Shown: positions 26,729 to 37,105, numbered from the stretch's first letter. The stretch is 64,000 bases of DNA from Methyloceanibacter methanicus (GCF_001723285.1 NZ_LPWG01000004.1:1-64000), one strand, 5' to 3'. Numbers and translations: made by a program. Notes: generated from the letters alone by a model not told the origin.

Positions 26729-27263
26729 CTCTCTTCGTCCGCCATCTGCTTCAGTCTCTTGCGCAGTTCGTGCATGCGCCAGGAGACGGTCGATTCCTTC
26801 ACGCCAAGGACGGCCGCCACCTCTGCGTGGCTGAGCTGCTGGGCCAGAACGAGGACCGCCGTTTCCCGTATGTCGTCGGACAGGCATCCCAGCGTCTTCC
26901 AGACCCAATCCAGTTGGCTCGCGCGATCGGCATCGGCGCCGCGGCGCAATGCATCGACGTCGGCGAAGTTCGCCAGGACCCGCTGCCCGGCTGCCCGGCG
27001 CCGCGCCCAGTCCCGGCAGGCATTCACGACGATGCGGTAGAGCCAGGTGCTGAATCGCGCCTCGCTCCGAAACGAGCCGAGCCGGTCGGCAAGGGCGACG
27101 CAGATGTCCTGCGCGACATCCTCAGCGTCCGCCCGGGTTCCGACGAACCGATAGGCCAGCCGGAAGATGCCGTCATAGTGCCGCTCCAAGAGCATGCGGA
27201 AGCCTCGGCATCTCCTGCCGCGGCCCGCTCTGCCAGTTCGTTATCCCCGGTCGGCATGCGCAT
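26725..27263 (-). CDS. ECF-type RNA polymerase sigma factor, one frameshift
   Basis: About 179 residues when joined. Region 2 reads LLERHYDGIFRLAYRFVGTR with ADAEDVAQDI, and STWLYRIVVNACRDWARRR follows. Region 4 ends with SHAEVAAVLGVKESTVSWRM, a helix-turn-helix that reads the -35 box. The N-terminus (MPTGDNELAERAAAGDAEAF) lies in another frame: at about 27200 GGCTTTCCGC reads GGCTTCCGC, one T short. ATG 27263 is chosen. ATG 27257 is equally possible, as the ribosome site is weak. The gene is translationally coupled to the VWA membrane protein downstream. It probably steers an envelope-stress regulon that may include its own operon. Confidence 0.87.
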
Positions 27264-27337
27264 TTCGGAAGGTTGGACGAAGCTCGCGCCCGATTCCTTG
27301 GCGGGGTTCGAAATTTTTTTCGAGGGCCCCAACCGTG

Positions 27338-28257
27338 TCAGGGCGTCTGCGCGACCTCCCAGGTCTCGTCGGGAGAGAAGGATTCGATCTCGCCCGCAAT
27401 CTCGAGCGTATCCTCGCCGAGATCCTTCTCGAGCACCTCGCTGTCGCGATTGACCATGAAGGTCATGATGCCGGAATTGCCGTACTCGGCGGGGAAAGCG
27501 ACCAAGGCGAAACCGCCGGTCATGCGGCCGTCCACGACATAGTCCTGCGCGCCGCCTTCGGCTTCCTCGCCTTGGCTCTTGAGGATGCGAAAATAATACC
27601 CGTGATAGGGGATCGGTTTGATGCCGTCGGGCTCGTAGCCCTCTTCGGTGATCTCGACGAACTTCTTCGAAAGCGGGCTTTCCGCCTCGCCGTCTTTCGT
27701 GGGCCAGTACAAGCCGTCCTTCTTGTCCGGCGTGCTCACGATGCGTTGCGCATATGCGGGCGGCGTCGCGCCGTCCGGATTGAGGGCCGCATATTTCTCC
27801 TGTGCGTCCACATAGCCGCGCGCGGCCTCGATCGCGGAGAGTTCGTTGCGGCCGATACGCCGTATGAGGATCTCCTCGAGGCGGCCTCGGTGTCGAACTC
27901 CCATTTCCCGTCGTCCGTCTTCACCACCGGGATCGGAAAAGGCCAATCGTCGTCGCCCAGAAGGAGGACGACGAAGTCATCGTCCTCGGCCTCAAATTTG
28001 TGCCCCTTGTCGTAGGCGGCCATGAACCCTTTTCGCGCGTTCTTGTCCGCAACCTCGTCGCCGGAGCTGATGACGTCCTGACCGTCCGGCCCGAGGATCT
28101 CAAGTAGCTTATAGGTACTGTCCTCACGGGCCGCCTCGACCAGCGCTGCGACCGCGGCTTCGGGACTGTCGAATTGTTGTTCCGCCCACGCCGGGGTCCC
28201 GAGAACGAGGAGCGTTGCGCCGAACAATGCGTGGCTCAAGTGTCGAACTAACGGCAT
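27338..28257 (-). CDS. DUF2950 exported protein, one frameshift
   Basis: About 306 residues when joined. A signal peptide (1-24, cut after AWA) leads into QQFDSPEAAVAALVEAARED, YKLLEILGPDGQDVISSGD and, in the second frame, IEAARGYVDAQEKYAALNPD, YHGYYFRILKSQGE and GGFALVAFPAEYG, all DUF2950 blocks. The break is near 27882: GCCGGCCTC reads GCCGCCTC. It follows the DUF3300 gene by 45 bp on the same strand. The two families are commonly neighbours and are probably envelope proteins. No activity is known. Confidence 0.85.
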
Positions 28258-28302
28258 GCCATCCACCAATCTTGGTTGTCGCTCATTGCTTTGAATTCAG
28301 GT

Positions 28303-29994
28303 TCAGCGGCGCCGACCGCCCCCGGCGCGGCGTCCGCCGCCGCCATGTCCTCTCGAAATCTGCCGACCTCCGGCGCTGGCATGCCCACGGGCCGAAGCCG
28401 CCCGCGCGCGGCTGCCGCTGTCCTTCTTGAACGCATTTCCGCTGGGCCGGCTTTGGGGCCGTTTGGCAGCAGGTTTCGAGGCCGCCGGTTTCTTGGCCAC
28501 TGGCTTCTTGGCCGGCGTCCGCGCTTGCAGATTGGCTTGACGGTTCCCGCCGCCCGGGCGGTCGCCGCCACCGACCTTGGGACGATTGCCGTCGCCTGCG
28601 CCGGGCCTGCTGCCCCCACCCGGTTTCTTGAGACCGGCCTCAATGTCACCAACGGATGGACGCGCGTTGCCGCCGCCTGGGCGGTTGACACCACCCGGAC
28701 GGCCGTCGGCACCCCCCGGCCTCTTGTCGCCGAGATTGCCGCCAGGACCTCCTCCGCCACCGCCAGGACGCTTGAGTCCTGCTTCGATATCGCCAACGGT
28801 CGGCCGTCCGCCGGGACGGTTGGCGCCACCTGGACGATTGGCGCCGCCTGGACGATCGATACCATCGGGACGATTGGCACCGCCGGGACGATCGACGCCG
28901 CCGGGACGATTTGCGCCGCCGGGGCGCCTGTCACCGAGATTGGCCTGACGGTTGCCGGCGTTGTTGCCAATATTGTTCCGGTTGGCCTGGTTGCTCGAAA
29001 ATCTGTTCTGAACGTTCGTGTTGTTGTACTGGACGCCCCGCCGGTGAGCGCTGTTGTGCTGCCATTTCTGGGCGTTGACGTTGTTCCGGTTGATCGTGTT
29101 GCCGCTGAAATTGCGGTTCACGTTGACGTTGATGTCGTCCCTGCCCCAATCGAAGCCATTGCCCCAAATCGCGTTGCCGACGGCGTAACCGGCGCTCCAA
29201 ACGAGACCAGTCGCGAGTGCGCTGCCGATGGCGTAGCCAGCCGGCGGCGGGAAGTAATAGGGCTGATAGCTCGGATAGGGCCAGGAGCCGTATGCGACCG
29301 ACGGCTCGTAGTACGGCACGTAGATCTTCTCTGGATCGGTCGGCTGGATCGCGATGACCTCTTGGGTCTGCTCTCCGCTTCCGGACGATGTCGCGCCGCC
29401 CGACGACGAGCCATCGCCGTTCTGCACGACCGTCTGCGTCACGGTCACGGTCTGCTGGGGATTGGATTCAAGAGTCCCGTTCTCTTTCGCGCGGGCCCGC
29501 AAGGCCTGTACGGCGGCCATCACGTCGGCCTGCTGCGCCAATACCGCGTCGCCGAGCTTCTGGGTCCAATCCAGATCCTTGTTCATCATCTCAAGAGCGT
29601 CCGGCACCGCGACGAGATCTTTGATGCTGTCGTCCCAATCCTCCTTCGCCAGCGCCGTCTGAAGCGCATCGCCCTTGAGGTCCTTGTTCTTCTGGTACCA
29701 GCGGTCGGCCTGAACCACCTCCAAGGGGTAGGTCGACGCGATCAGGACGTTGGCCAGAAGCGGATCGGAATAAAGCGCGATAGGCGCCACGAGCTGCTCG
29801 AGTTCGGCCTCGCCGAGAAGCGTGTCTTGCGCGGCACCGTCCGAGGACGCGTCCTCATCGGAGGCGTCAGCTTCGGCGGGCGCTGCGTCTTGCTGCGGCG
29901 CGGCGGCGGCATCGCTCTCGGTATCCTGCGCAAAGGCCGTCCCCTGCATCCCGAGGACAAACGCGAGAGCCGCTGTCATCATGAAGAAACGCAT
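28303..29994 (-). CDS. DUF3300 exported protein with long Gly/Arg repeat tail
   Basis: 563 residues. A signal peptide (1-23), an acidic linker rich in Ala and Asp, then the DUF3300 domain (LEQLVAPIALYSDPLLANVL, VVQADRWYQKN, DWDDSIKDLVAVPDALEMM). After residue 260 the chain is low complexity: Asn-rich, then many RPGG(A/V)(N/D) units, and two copies of VGDIEAGLK(R/K)PGGG, ending in a basic Gly/Arg tail. Such tails may bind nucleic acid or the cell wall. Partner DUF2950 follows. I chose the ATG at 29994, preceded by GGTAGG, over a start four codons upstream. Confidence 0.85.
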   Translation of the reverse strand: MRFFMMTAALAFVLGMQGTAFAQDTESDAAAAPQQDAAPAEADASDEDASSDGAAQDTLLGEAELEQLVAPIALYSDPLLANVLIASTYPLEVVQADRWYQKNKDLKGDALQTALAKEDWDDSIKDLVAVPDALEMMNKDLDWTQKLGDAVLAQQADVMAAVQALRARAKENGTLESNPQQTVTVTQTVVQNGDGSSSGGATSSGSGEQTQEVIAIQPTDPEKIYVPYYEPSVAYGSWPYPSYQPYYFPPPAGYAIGSALATGLVWSAGYAVGNAIWGNGFDWGRDDINVNVNRNFSGNTINRNNVNAQKWQHNSAHRRGVQYNNTNVQNRFSSNQANRNNIGNNAGNRQANLGDRRPGGANRPGGVDRPGGANRPDGIDRPGGANRPGGANRPGGRPTVGDIEAGLKRPGGGGGGPGGNLGDKRPGGADGRPGGVNRPGGGNARPSVGDIEAGLKKPGGGSRPGAGDGNRPKVGGGDRPGGGNRQANLQARTPAKKPVAKKPAASKPAAKRPQSRPSGNAFKKDSGSRARAASARGHASAGGRQISRGHGGGGRRAGGGRRR

Positions 29995-30042
29995 CGTCCT
30001 ACCCATCGTCGTTGTCGCTGCTCTTTCCGGTTCAAACCGGAC

Positions 30043-30537
30043 CTAAGGGGCCCCGTTCAGATTGTAAATCACCTTTTGCGCCTGCCATGCGCCGCCGGCA
30101 TCCTTGGCCATGAGCACCATCTGCTTGCCGGTCTTGGTCGTGCCGTCCTTGAACGTCCATTCCATGGCGGTGGTAACGACGGCGAGGTCTCCGCGCCCTT
30201 CGAAGGTCCAATCGGACGGCCTGAACGCCTTGAGATTGGCGAGGTCGGCCTGAACGAATTTGCGGATCTTTTCGAGGCCTTCGATGCGCGGATGATTCGG
30301 CGGCATCAACACCGCGTCCTTTGTCCAAAACGCCGACCAGACAGGCCAATCCGCAGCCCCAAGGGCCTCCGACGCCGTCATGAAGGCTTTCTTGATCGCC
30401 GTTGTCTCGGCCTCGGAGAGCTTGGAGCCCTCCTCCATCGTCTCCGCCTTAACGGAGGTAACCAGCGGCGGCGCCCCCGTGGCCAGAAGCACGGCGACGA
30501 TTGCGAACGCGATCCTGCCGGAGCGGCGGAAGTGCAT
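30043..30537 (-). CDS. Exported NTF2-like (SnoaL/DUF4440-type) protein
   Basis: 164 residues. The signal peptide (1-31, cut after VKA) precedes an NTF2-like fold: AIKKAFMTASEALGAADWPV, FWTKDAVLMPPNHPRIEGLE, FEGRGDLAVVTTAMEWTFKD and GAWQAQKVIYNLN are the expected helix and strand order. Members bind small molecules or act as isomerases; no catalytic set is obvious here. AAGGAA precedes the start. It lies 100 bp downstream of the hupE gene and 48 bp upstream of DUF3300. Confidence 0.72.
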   Translation of the reverse strand: MHFRRSGRIAFAIVAVLLATGAPPLVTSVKAETMEEGSKLSEAETTAIKKAFMTASEALGAADWPVWSAFWTKDAVLMPPNHPRIEGLEKIRKFVQADLANLKAFRPSDWTFEGRGDLAVVTTAMEWTFKDGTTKTGKQMVLMAKDAGGAWQAQKVIYNLNGAP

Positions 30538-30638
30538 GGACGGTTCCTTTCCCAGACGTGGCTTCTTGAGGCTGGCCCGCTAGTAGGCCGCACCGTTTAT
30601 GACGAAAACGCGGCGGAAGACCAGAGGTTGCACGAACT

Positions 30639-31623
30639 CTACACGAAGAGTGCGACGCGCTGAACAAACCAGACCGCCGCCAATGAGCCGATGCCGTAGC
30701 CGAGGGCCGTCCGCAGCCATGGGCGTCGAAGGACAGGAGCCGGCGCAACACCGCGCCGGCCCCCAGAACCGCGAAGACGAAGAGAAGCTGGCCTGCCTCC
30801 ACGCCGAGATTGAACGTGAGCAAGGCCAGCGGCACGTCCGATTGCGGCAGACCGATCTCCTTGAGCGCGCCGCCGAAGCCCAAGCCGTGCAGAAGCCCGA
30901 ACGCGAAGGCGACGAGCCATGGCACGCGCTTGGTGAGGTCCGTCTCGGGCCCGGTCTGGCGCACGACTTCGGCCGCGACGAACATGATGCTGAGGGCGAT
31001 GACCGCTTCGACCGGGGCTTGCGGAATTTGGGCCCAGCCCAGCGCCGCGAGGACGAGCGTGATGCTGTGCGCCACCGTAAAGGCCGTGATGACCTTGACC
31101 AGCATCCACACGTCGCGGACGAGCAGCAGTAGCGCCAGAACGAAGAGCAAGTGATCGATGCCGAGCAGAATGTGCTCCACACCCAGCAGGAAATAGGTGC
31201 GGGCCGTCTCGACCCAGGTCGGCGCCGCGGCGACTGTGAAGGACGGTCTGTCGGGCGTCAGCCGCGCGGCCTGGACCGACCCGTCCTCGGACTCACGCGC
31301 ACGACGACATCGGTGAACGTGCCGGACAGCCCAGCAACGGCAATATCGCGGTCGGCGAGTCCGCCCGGACACCGCACCGCTCGATGGTCCAGGAACGCGG
31401 TGCCCGCATGTTCGGTCCGCTTTGGCGCCGTGTCGGTGCAGCCGGAGGGCAGGCGCACATGGAGTCCGAGGCGCCTGTCGCCGCGCGCAGGCACCTTGAA
31501 CCGCACGTCGTAGGTCTCCACGCCGGTTTGCCGGATCTCCAGGAAGCCTGGACGCAGCTCGTGAGCCTCAGCGCCCCCCTGCAGCACGAGGGCCAACACG
31601 AACGCTGCAAGGACCCGGATCAC
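30639..31623 (-). CDS. HupE/UreJ-family metal permease with periplasmic domain, two frameshifts
   Basis: About 327 residues when joined. A signal peptide and an N-terminal periplasmic domain starting with the His-bearing HELRPGFLEIRQ lead into six to seven helices with HILLGIDHLLFVLALLLL, FTVAHSITLVLAALG, FGLLHGLGFGGALKEIG and FNLGVEAGQL, the His/Asp motifs of nickel/cobalt permeases in this family. Breaks: about 31289 (CCGGAG reads CCGAG) and about 30727 (a C lost in TTCCGACG). Past the second break the end reads RRPWLRTALGYGIGS and stops at 30639. The start is GTG, overlapping the upstream stop (GTGA). The metal is not known from sequence. Confidence 0.82.
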
Positions 31624-32485
31624 TTCGCCTGATCCTTTCCAGGTTCGGACGGTGTCGCGGCAGGCAGGACGACCTCATATTCCGCGCGCAGTCGTTCGTA
31701 GGCTTGTGCCTGGTGCTCCTGCCGTTTCAGATTGCGCCAGTCGCGGAGCACCGCCGCCCGCACCTCGTCGAGCTTCGGGTCGTAGCCGTCTTCGCGCTTG
31801 TCGACGCGGACGAGATGCAGGCCGAACGGCGAGCGGACCGGTCCCGTCCAGTCGCCCGGCGGCGCAGCGACAAGGCTTTCGCGAAGGCAGCGCCAAGGTC
31901 CCGCTCGATCGCCCGCAAGGGGGAGAGCGCCATGTCCTTCGGCAGCAGCGTGGGATCGCCGAGGTCCGCGGGATCTCCCCCGGCCTTCAAGTCCTCAAGC
32001 AACTCGGCGGCGCGGCGATCGGCGTCCCCTTCGTCCGACTTCGGATTGATGAAGACCTGCTCGAACGCCAGCTTCGGATCGACGCGATAGGCGTCCTTCC
32101 GGCTGTCGAGATAAGCCTGAAGCGCCACGTCGTCGGCGGCCAGCACGTCCTCGCCGGGTTCGGAAAGGAACTCCATCTTCTGCTGCATGCGGCGGCGGAT
32201 CAGCGTGTCGTCGCGGTCGAGACCAAACTTGACCGCTTCCCGGTAATAGACCTCTTCCTTGACATAGGCGTCGAGGAGTCCGCGCAGTTCCTGCGGCGTC
32301 GGCGGACGCTGCCAGGTCCTGGCGAACACCTCGGCCAGTTGCCGCGCCCGGCCCTCCGTCACGACGATACGGTCGCGTGTGTCCGGTTCGCCGTCGGCGA
32401 GGAGCGCATAGGCCGCGAACACCGCCGCCCCGATCAAAATAAAATGCACGAGCGGTTCGCGCGCCAGCCGCGAAATCAAACGCAT
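31620..32485 (-). CDS. PpiC-type peptidyl-prolyl isomerase / foldase, one frameshift
   Basis: About 288 residues when joined, inner-membrane anchored by one helix near the start (FILIGAAVFAAYALL), then a SurA/PpiC-like periplasmic part: LRGLLDAYVKEEVYYREAVK is the chaperone signature, and the parvulin segment continues in the other frame as PPGDWTGPVRSPFGLHLVRV. The break is at about 31875, where CCC reads CC. It folds exported proteins. It starts 4 bp after the small secreted protein and overlaps hupE by 4 bp, so it lies in the DUF3604 cluster and may mature those proteins. Confidence 0.83.
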
Positions 32486-32489
32486 CGGA

Positions 32490-33104
32490 TCAGCCTGACG
32501 CTCCCTTGGCCCGTCGCGAGGACTGCGCGTGCGCATCGACAGGCAGGTTCCGCAAGACGGCACGCGCGCGCGCCTGCTTGTCCGCCGGACCATAGACGCG
32601 AACCAAGCCAGCCGTCTCGGCGACATCGAAGCTGAGGGCGCCCGCGTTCAATGCACGGATGACTTCGCTTTCGGTCACAAGCACCGCATCGCCTTTCTTG
32701 GGACCATCCACATGGACGGAAACCGCGAAGCGGCCATCCGCCGTTGCGTAGTGGGTCCATAGCATGGTGTCGAGCAGGACGACCGTAAACCCAAGGCTGG
32801 ATTCAGCGGCCGGTCCGAGGGCCTCCCCCAGCTTCCGCAAATCCACGGTGATGCGTTGATACGCGAATAGCTCCTTGGCGCGCCGCGCAGGTCTCGGCGG
32901 CAGCAACCCCGTGTTCTGCGCCTGCCAGACGGCACTCCGCACATAGAGCGACTTCGGATACACGAAGTTCATGACGCCGCGCGCCACGTCGCTGGGATTG
33001 TGATAAACGCAAGCAAGCGCGCCGCCGCCAGCATACAGGATGCCGGCCGCGAACACGGCGGCGACGGCCTTGGTACTGGGGTTGCGCGCGCGCCGCGGTT
33101 CCAT
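32490..33104 (-). CDS. Exported hypothetical protein of the DUF3604 cluster
   Basis: 204 residues with an N-terminal hydrophobic segment (AVAAVFAAGILYAGGGALA), and Cys after it, so it could be a signal peptide or a lipoprotein-like anchor. The rest is alpha/beta with a strand pair (TVVLLDTMLWTHYATADGRF) and an Arg/Lys-rich C-terminus. No family recognised. It begins 6 bp after the first DUF3604 stop and ends 4 bp before the PpiC start, so it is firmly within the operon and probably serves the same process. Confidence 0.72.
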   Translation of the reverse strand: MEPRRARNPSTKAVAAVFAAGILYAGGGALACVYHNPSDVARGVMNFVYPKSLYVRSAVWQAQNTGLLPPRPARRAKELFAYQRITVDLRKLGEALGPAAESSLGFTVVLLDTMLWTHYATADGRFAVSVHVDGPKKGDAVLVTESEVIRALNAGALSFDVAETAGLVRVYGPADKQARARAVLRNLPVDAHAQSSRRAKGASG

Positions 33105-33110
33105 GCCGGC

Positions 33111-35033
33111 CTATCCCTTCGGCGTGTACCAGATGGGCGAGGTGTAGGCGCGCTCTTGCGTGGTCATCGGTACGTCGTCGGTCATCTTGACGTCGAAGCG
33201 CTTGGCTTCATAGGCCGTCCAGCGCGGCGTCGGGATCTCGATCACGCGTGCGTAGTAGAAGGCCCGCTGCTCCGGATCGAAGTCCGGGTCCTCCCATACC
33301 GCGATCAGCTCGGGCTCGCCGATCGCGTTGCTCCAAGTCGCATTCTCGACGTCCACCGTATTACCGACTGGGGGCAGCTTACCATCCGGCCCGGGTTTGC
33401 GATCGTCGCTCCAGACGACGTCGTAGACCTTCTCTTCGGTCTCCCCATCCGCATTCATCCAGCCCTTGACGACCTGGATGCGATCGAGATTGCCGCTATA
33501 GGGGTCCTTTGCCGCGGCGACCAAGAAGGTCGGGGACTTGCCTTCGGGCACTTGGCTGAGGTCCCCGCCCATGGGCACGCCCTTGGCGTAGCCCGCAGCG
33601 GCGGGAAGCCGCGTCTTGGCGTCGGCGTCGTCGAAGTCCCAGCCGCCGAAGAAGCGCACCGTCATGCGCGGTCCCGTCGTTGCGTAGGTTTCTTTGCGCT
33701 TCATGGCATCGAAGATCGCCTCGCGCGTGTTGTCGGTCGCCCAGACGCCCGCATAGCCCCCGGCGGCCTGCTGCCAACCCTTGATGGTGAATTCGGGATC
33801 GGGCGCCTCGATCACCACATGCTCCCAACGGTGAGGCTCGGGCTCCACGCCGGAATGCTTGCCGAAGAAGTTCTCCTCCTCGACCGCCGCCATCGACGTA
33901 TGGGCGTCCGTCGAACCGATCATCCCGAATTTGTAGGGGTTGACGCCCAACTCATCCTCAAGCTTCAGCCCCGTCTTGAGGGCTTCCCGGGCGTACTCCC
34001 ATTGCAGCATGTCCTTCGTCTTCGCCTCGGTCCCGTTGAGGTTGGACTTGTCCCAGGTTTCGTAGTCCGCGAACTCGTCGTTCGGCGACAGGAACGGATG
34101 CGTCTCCCCGTCGCCCTTGATCTGCGTGACCTCGACCAAAGGCTCGAGACCGGCACGCATCGCCGCTATCTCTTTCGTCAGCGGCTTGCCGTTGAAGGTC
34201 TCGACCGTGAACATGCGCCCGTTCGACAAATTGCCATTGTGCGGGATGGCGAGCACTTCGGCACCACCATCGTTCTTGAGTGCATCGAGGTGCTTCCAGA
34301 GATCCTCGGGGTTCTTGCTGTCGTATTGCGAGAACGGAACGATCCTGTTGGCGACGTTGGCGTCGCCGCGGAAGATCACGTTGCGGTGCAGGTTATCGCC
34401 GCCGATCGCCGTCCACTCATAGCCGATGAGCGCCGTGAACCGGCCTGGTTCGTCGTACTTGTCGGCGAGCGCCGTGTAGCTTTGCCAGGCATCGCGCACC
34501 GCCTTGTCGCTCTTGATCGGCGGCTCGTCGCCCGACAGAGATCCCACGATCTCCATGGCCGTCGCAAAGACCGCGTCGTTGTCTCCACTTGTCAGTTGGC
34601 CGTACCACCGTTTTCCGATCTCGGTGGAGAGGACCTCCTGGTTGCCGCTCAGGAGCTGCGGCATGAGACCGTACATCTCCGCGTGATCGGCAATCACCAG
34701 GAAGTCGAGCGGGCGGGACAGCTTCGCCCGCAGTCCGTGGGTCGTCGTGATCTCCTCGCCGCGCGCAAAACGATAGGCATCCTCCTGCCCGATACGGTTC
34801 ATCGTCCCGGCGTCGACCGAAACTGCCGTGTGCAAATGCGTATCGCCCCAATAGACCTTGGTGGGAAAGTCACGCCCGGCATAGGGAGAAAATTGCGGCG
34901 GCGCGATTTCCGCCACGCCTTCCTTGGTCGGGAGTTGTATGACCCCCTCTTCCGCTGCACCTCGTTCCGCGGCCAGCGCGGCGGAAGCCAGCAACACAAC
35001 GCCGAAAGACATCGAAATCGAACGAACCGTCAT
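33111..35033 (-). CDS. DUF3604 exported protein, PHP-like metal site (copy A)
   Basis: 640 residues with a signal peptide (MTVRSISMSFGVVLLASAAL). The body carries a string of metal-ligand motifs in PHP-fold order: GDTHLHTAVSVDAG (His-x-His), [32 protein letters not shown] and GSTDAHTSMA. These suggest a periplasmic metal-dependent hydrolase, though no substrate is known for DUF3604. GGGAGG precedes ATG 35033. It has a damaged paralogue 143 bp upstream and a small exported protein 6 bp downstream. The frame is intact. Confidence 0.88.
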   Translation of the reverse strand: MTVRSISMSFGVVLLASAALAAERGAAEEGVIQLPTKEGVAEIAPPQFSPYAGRDFPTKVYWGDTHLHTAVSVDAGTMNRIGQEDAYRFARGEEITTTHGLRAKLSRPLDFLVIADHAEMYGLMPQLLSGNQEVLSTEIGKRWYGQLTSGDNDAVFATAMEIVGSLSGDEPPIKSDKAVRDAWQSYTALADKYDEPGRFTALIGYEWTAIGGDNLHRNVIFRGDANVANRIVPFSQYDSKNPEDLWKHLDALKNDGGAEVLAIPHNGNLSNGRMFTVETFNGKPLTKEIAAMRAGLEPLVEVTQIKGDGETHPFLSPNDEFADYETWDKSNLNGTEAKTKDMLQWEYAREALKTGLKLEDELGVNPYKFGMIGSTDAHTSMAAVEEENFFGKHSGVEPEPHRWEHVVIEAPDPEFTIKGWQQAAGGYAGVWATDNTREAIFDAMKRKETYATTGPRMTVRFFGGWDFDDADAKTRLPAAAGYAKGVPMGGDLSQVPEGKSPTFLVAAAKDPYSGNLDRIQVVKGWMNADGETEEKVYDVVWSDDRKPGPDGKLPPVGNTVDVENATWSNAIGEPELIAVWEDPDFDPEQRAFYYARVIEIPTPRWTAYEAKRFDVKMTDDVPMTTQERAYTSPIWYTPKG

Positions 35034-35176
35034 CGTTTCCTCCCTTACGCGTCCACATCTCCGCACGGCCGGCCTTGCCGCTGCCGATCCCTGTTGCCGG
35101 GGACGGCGCCCTACGGGCCGCGGGCCGTCCCAATCGCGCTACGTCGGCAGCGCGGCAGCCCCGGCAGCCCCATGCC

Positions 35177-37105
35177 TCACCCCTTCGGCGCGTACCAGAT
35201 GGGCGAGGTATAAGCCCGTTCGGTGACCGTCATCGGCGTGTCCGGATCGAACTTCGACTCCTTGAAGTAAGCCGCGTCATAAGCCGTCCAACGGGGCGTC
35301 GGAATCTCGATGACCCGCGCGAGTAGAAGGCTTTGAGGGCGGGATCGAAATCCGGGTCCTGCCATACGGCGATCAGTTCCGGCGCGCCGATCGTGTTCGT
35401 CCAGGTCGCCTTCTCGACATCGACCGTGCTGCCGATCAGCGGCACCTTGCCGTCCGCGCCGGGCTTGCGATCTCCCGACCAGACGACGTCGTAGATCTTC
35501 TCCTGCATGTCGCCGTTCGCGTCGACCCAACCCTTTACGATCTGGATTCTGTCGAGATTGCCGGAAATCGGATCCTTCAGCGCCGCGACCAGAAATGTCG
35601 GCGCATCGCTGCCTTCCGGCGCCGGCGGAAGGTCGCCGCCCATGGGCACGCCCTTGCCGTATCCAACCGTGCCCAGATCGCGGCGCTCCGCATCCTCCTT
35701 CGCGAGTCCCAACCGCCGAAGAACCGCACGAACATCCGCGTACCGGTCGTGCCGTAAACCTCCTTGCGCTTCATCGCGTCCCAGATGGACGCGCGCGTGT
35801 TTTCCGGCGCCCAGACGGCGGTGAGGCCGGAAGCGCCGAGTTGCCAATCCTTCACCGTGTTGCCATCGAAGTCGAAGGCGTTGCCGGTCGAGCGCTCAGG
35901 CGACGGCTCGCTCGCCGGGAACTTGCCGAAGAAGTTGTTCTCCTCTGCCGAGGAGATGCCCGTGTGATCGTCGGTCGAACCGATGAGTCCGAACTTGAAC
36001 GGGTTGGTGCCGAACTCGGCCTCGAGCTTCAGGCCCCGCTTCAGCGCCTGGCGCGCATACTCATACTCGATCATGCCTGGTTCCTTAGGCACGCCGGCAA
36101 GGTTGTACTTGTCCCAAATCTCGAAATTGGCGAACTCGTCCGATGGCGCGAGCTCGGGTGCTGCTCGGAGGTGCCCTTGCTCTGCGTGACCTCATAGAGC
36201 GGCTCCCAGCGGGCGCGCTCTTCGGCCCACTTTGCATCGATCGGCTTGCCGTCGGGAGTCTCGGTCGCGAACATCAACCCGTTCGAGAGGTTGCCGTTGT
36301 GCGGGACCGCGAGCACCCGGCCGCCGGTCTTCTCCTCGTAGGCGGCCATCCAGTCCCAAAGCTCGTTCGGGATCTCCGTGTCGAAGGTGGTCAGGGGCCG
36401 CACCTGGTCGGCCTTGGTTTTGCCGTCGCGGTAGACGACATTCCGGTGCAGATTGTTGCCCCCGCCATAATTCGAGGTCCACTCGTAGCCAATGAGCGCC
36501 GTGAACCGGCCAGGCTCGTTATGGCTCTCCACGATCTCGGTCATGTTGTGCCACATGTCGAACTGGACGTTGGGGTCCGTCACGGCCTTCGGCAGCTTGC
36601 CTTGGCTCTGGAGCGTGATCATCTCCATCACCACGGCGCTCGCCTTCTCGCCGCCGGCGTTCATGCCGTCGTGCCATTCCTTCAACTTGGGGTCGGTCAG
36701 CAGCGAAGGGTCGCCTTCGAGAACGCCGCTCATCACGCCGAGTGCATCGGAGTGGTCCGCGACCATCATGAAGTCGTAAGGGCGCGACAGCCTCACCTTC
36801 TGCCCGGTACTGGACGTGATCTCCGCGCCCTTGGCGTATTGGAGCGCCTCGTCGGGCCCGACCCGCGTCCCGGCGGCAATCGCGTCCGGCGACCACGACG
36901 TGTGCAGATGGATCTCACCCCAAAGCGGCCGGCTTGGAAAGCTGCGGCCTGCGTAAGGCGAGTAGCCCGGCTGATTGAAGAACCTCTCGACCTCAGTGCG
37001 GTCGATGGTGCCGCCATCCGTCGTCACGCTTTGCTGAGCGGCTGCGGGAAGCGCGAGCCAGGCTGCCGCCGAGGCGATCAGAACCGTTGCGGAGCGATTG
37101 GCCAT
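35177..37105 (-). CDS. DUF3604 exported protein (copy B), three frameshifts
   Basis: About 643 residues when joined, paralogous to copy A over the full length. Signal peptide ([20 protein letters not shown]), then [44 protein letters not shown] and GSTDDHTGI in the same order. Note GEIHLHT and GSTDDHT where copy A has GDTHLHT and GSTDAHT. Breaks: about 36156 (CACCCC reads CACCC), about 35708 (TGGGGAC reads TGGGAC) and about 35321 (TACTAC reads TACTC). The stop at 35177 gives the same PIWYAPKG end as copy A (PIWYTPKG). Start ATG 37105 with GGAGA upstream. Confidence 0.85.

Noticed and set aside
28276..30663. 795-codon plus-strand frame opposite DUF3300 and the NTF2-like gene
   Set aside because: Spans several minus-strand genes and their gaps; no domain visible; shadow frame.
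33000..35213. 737-codon frame opposite DUF3604 copy A
   Set aside because: Antisense shadow of an intact, well recognised gene.
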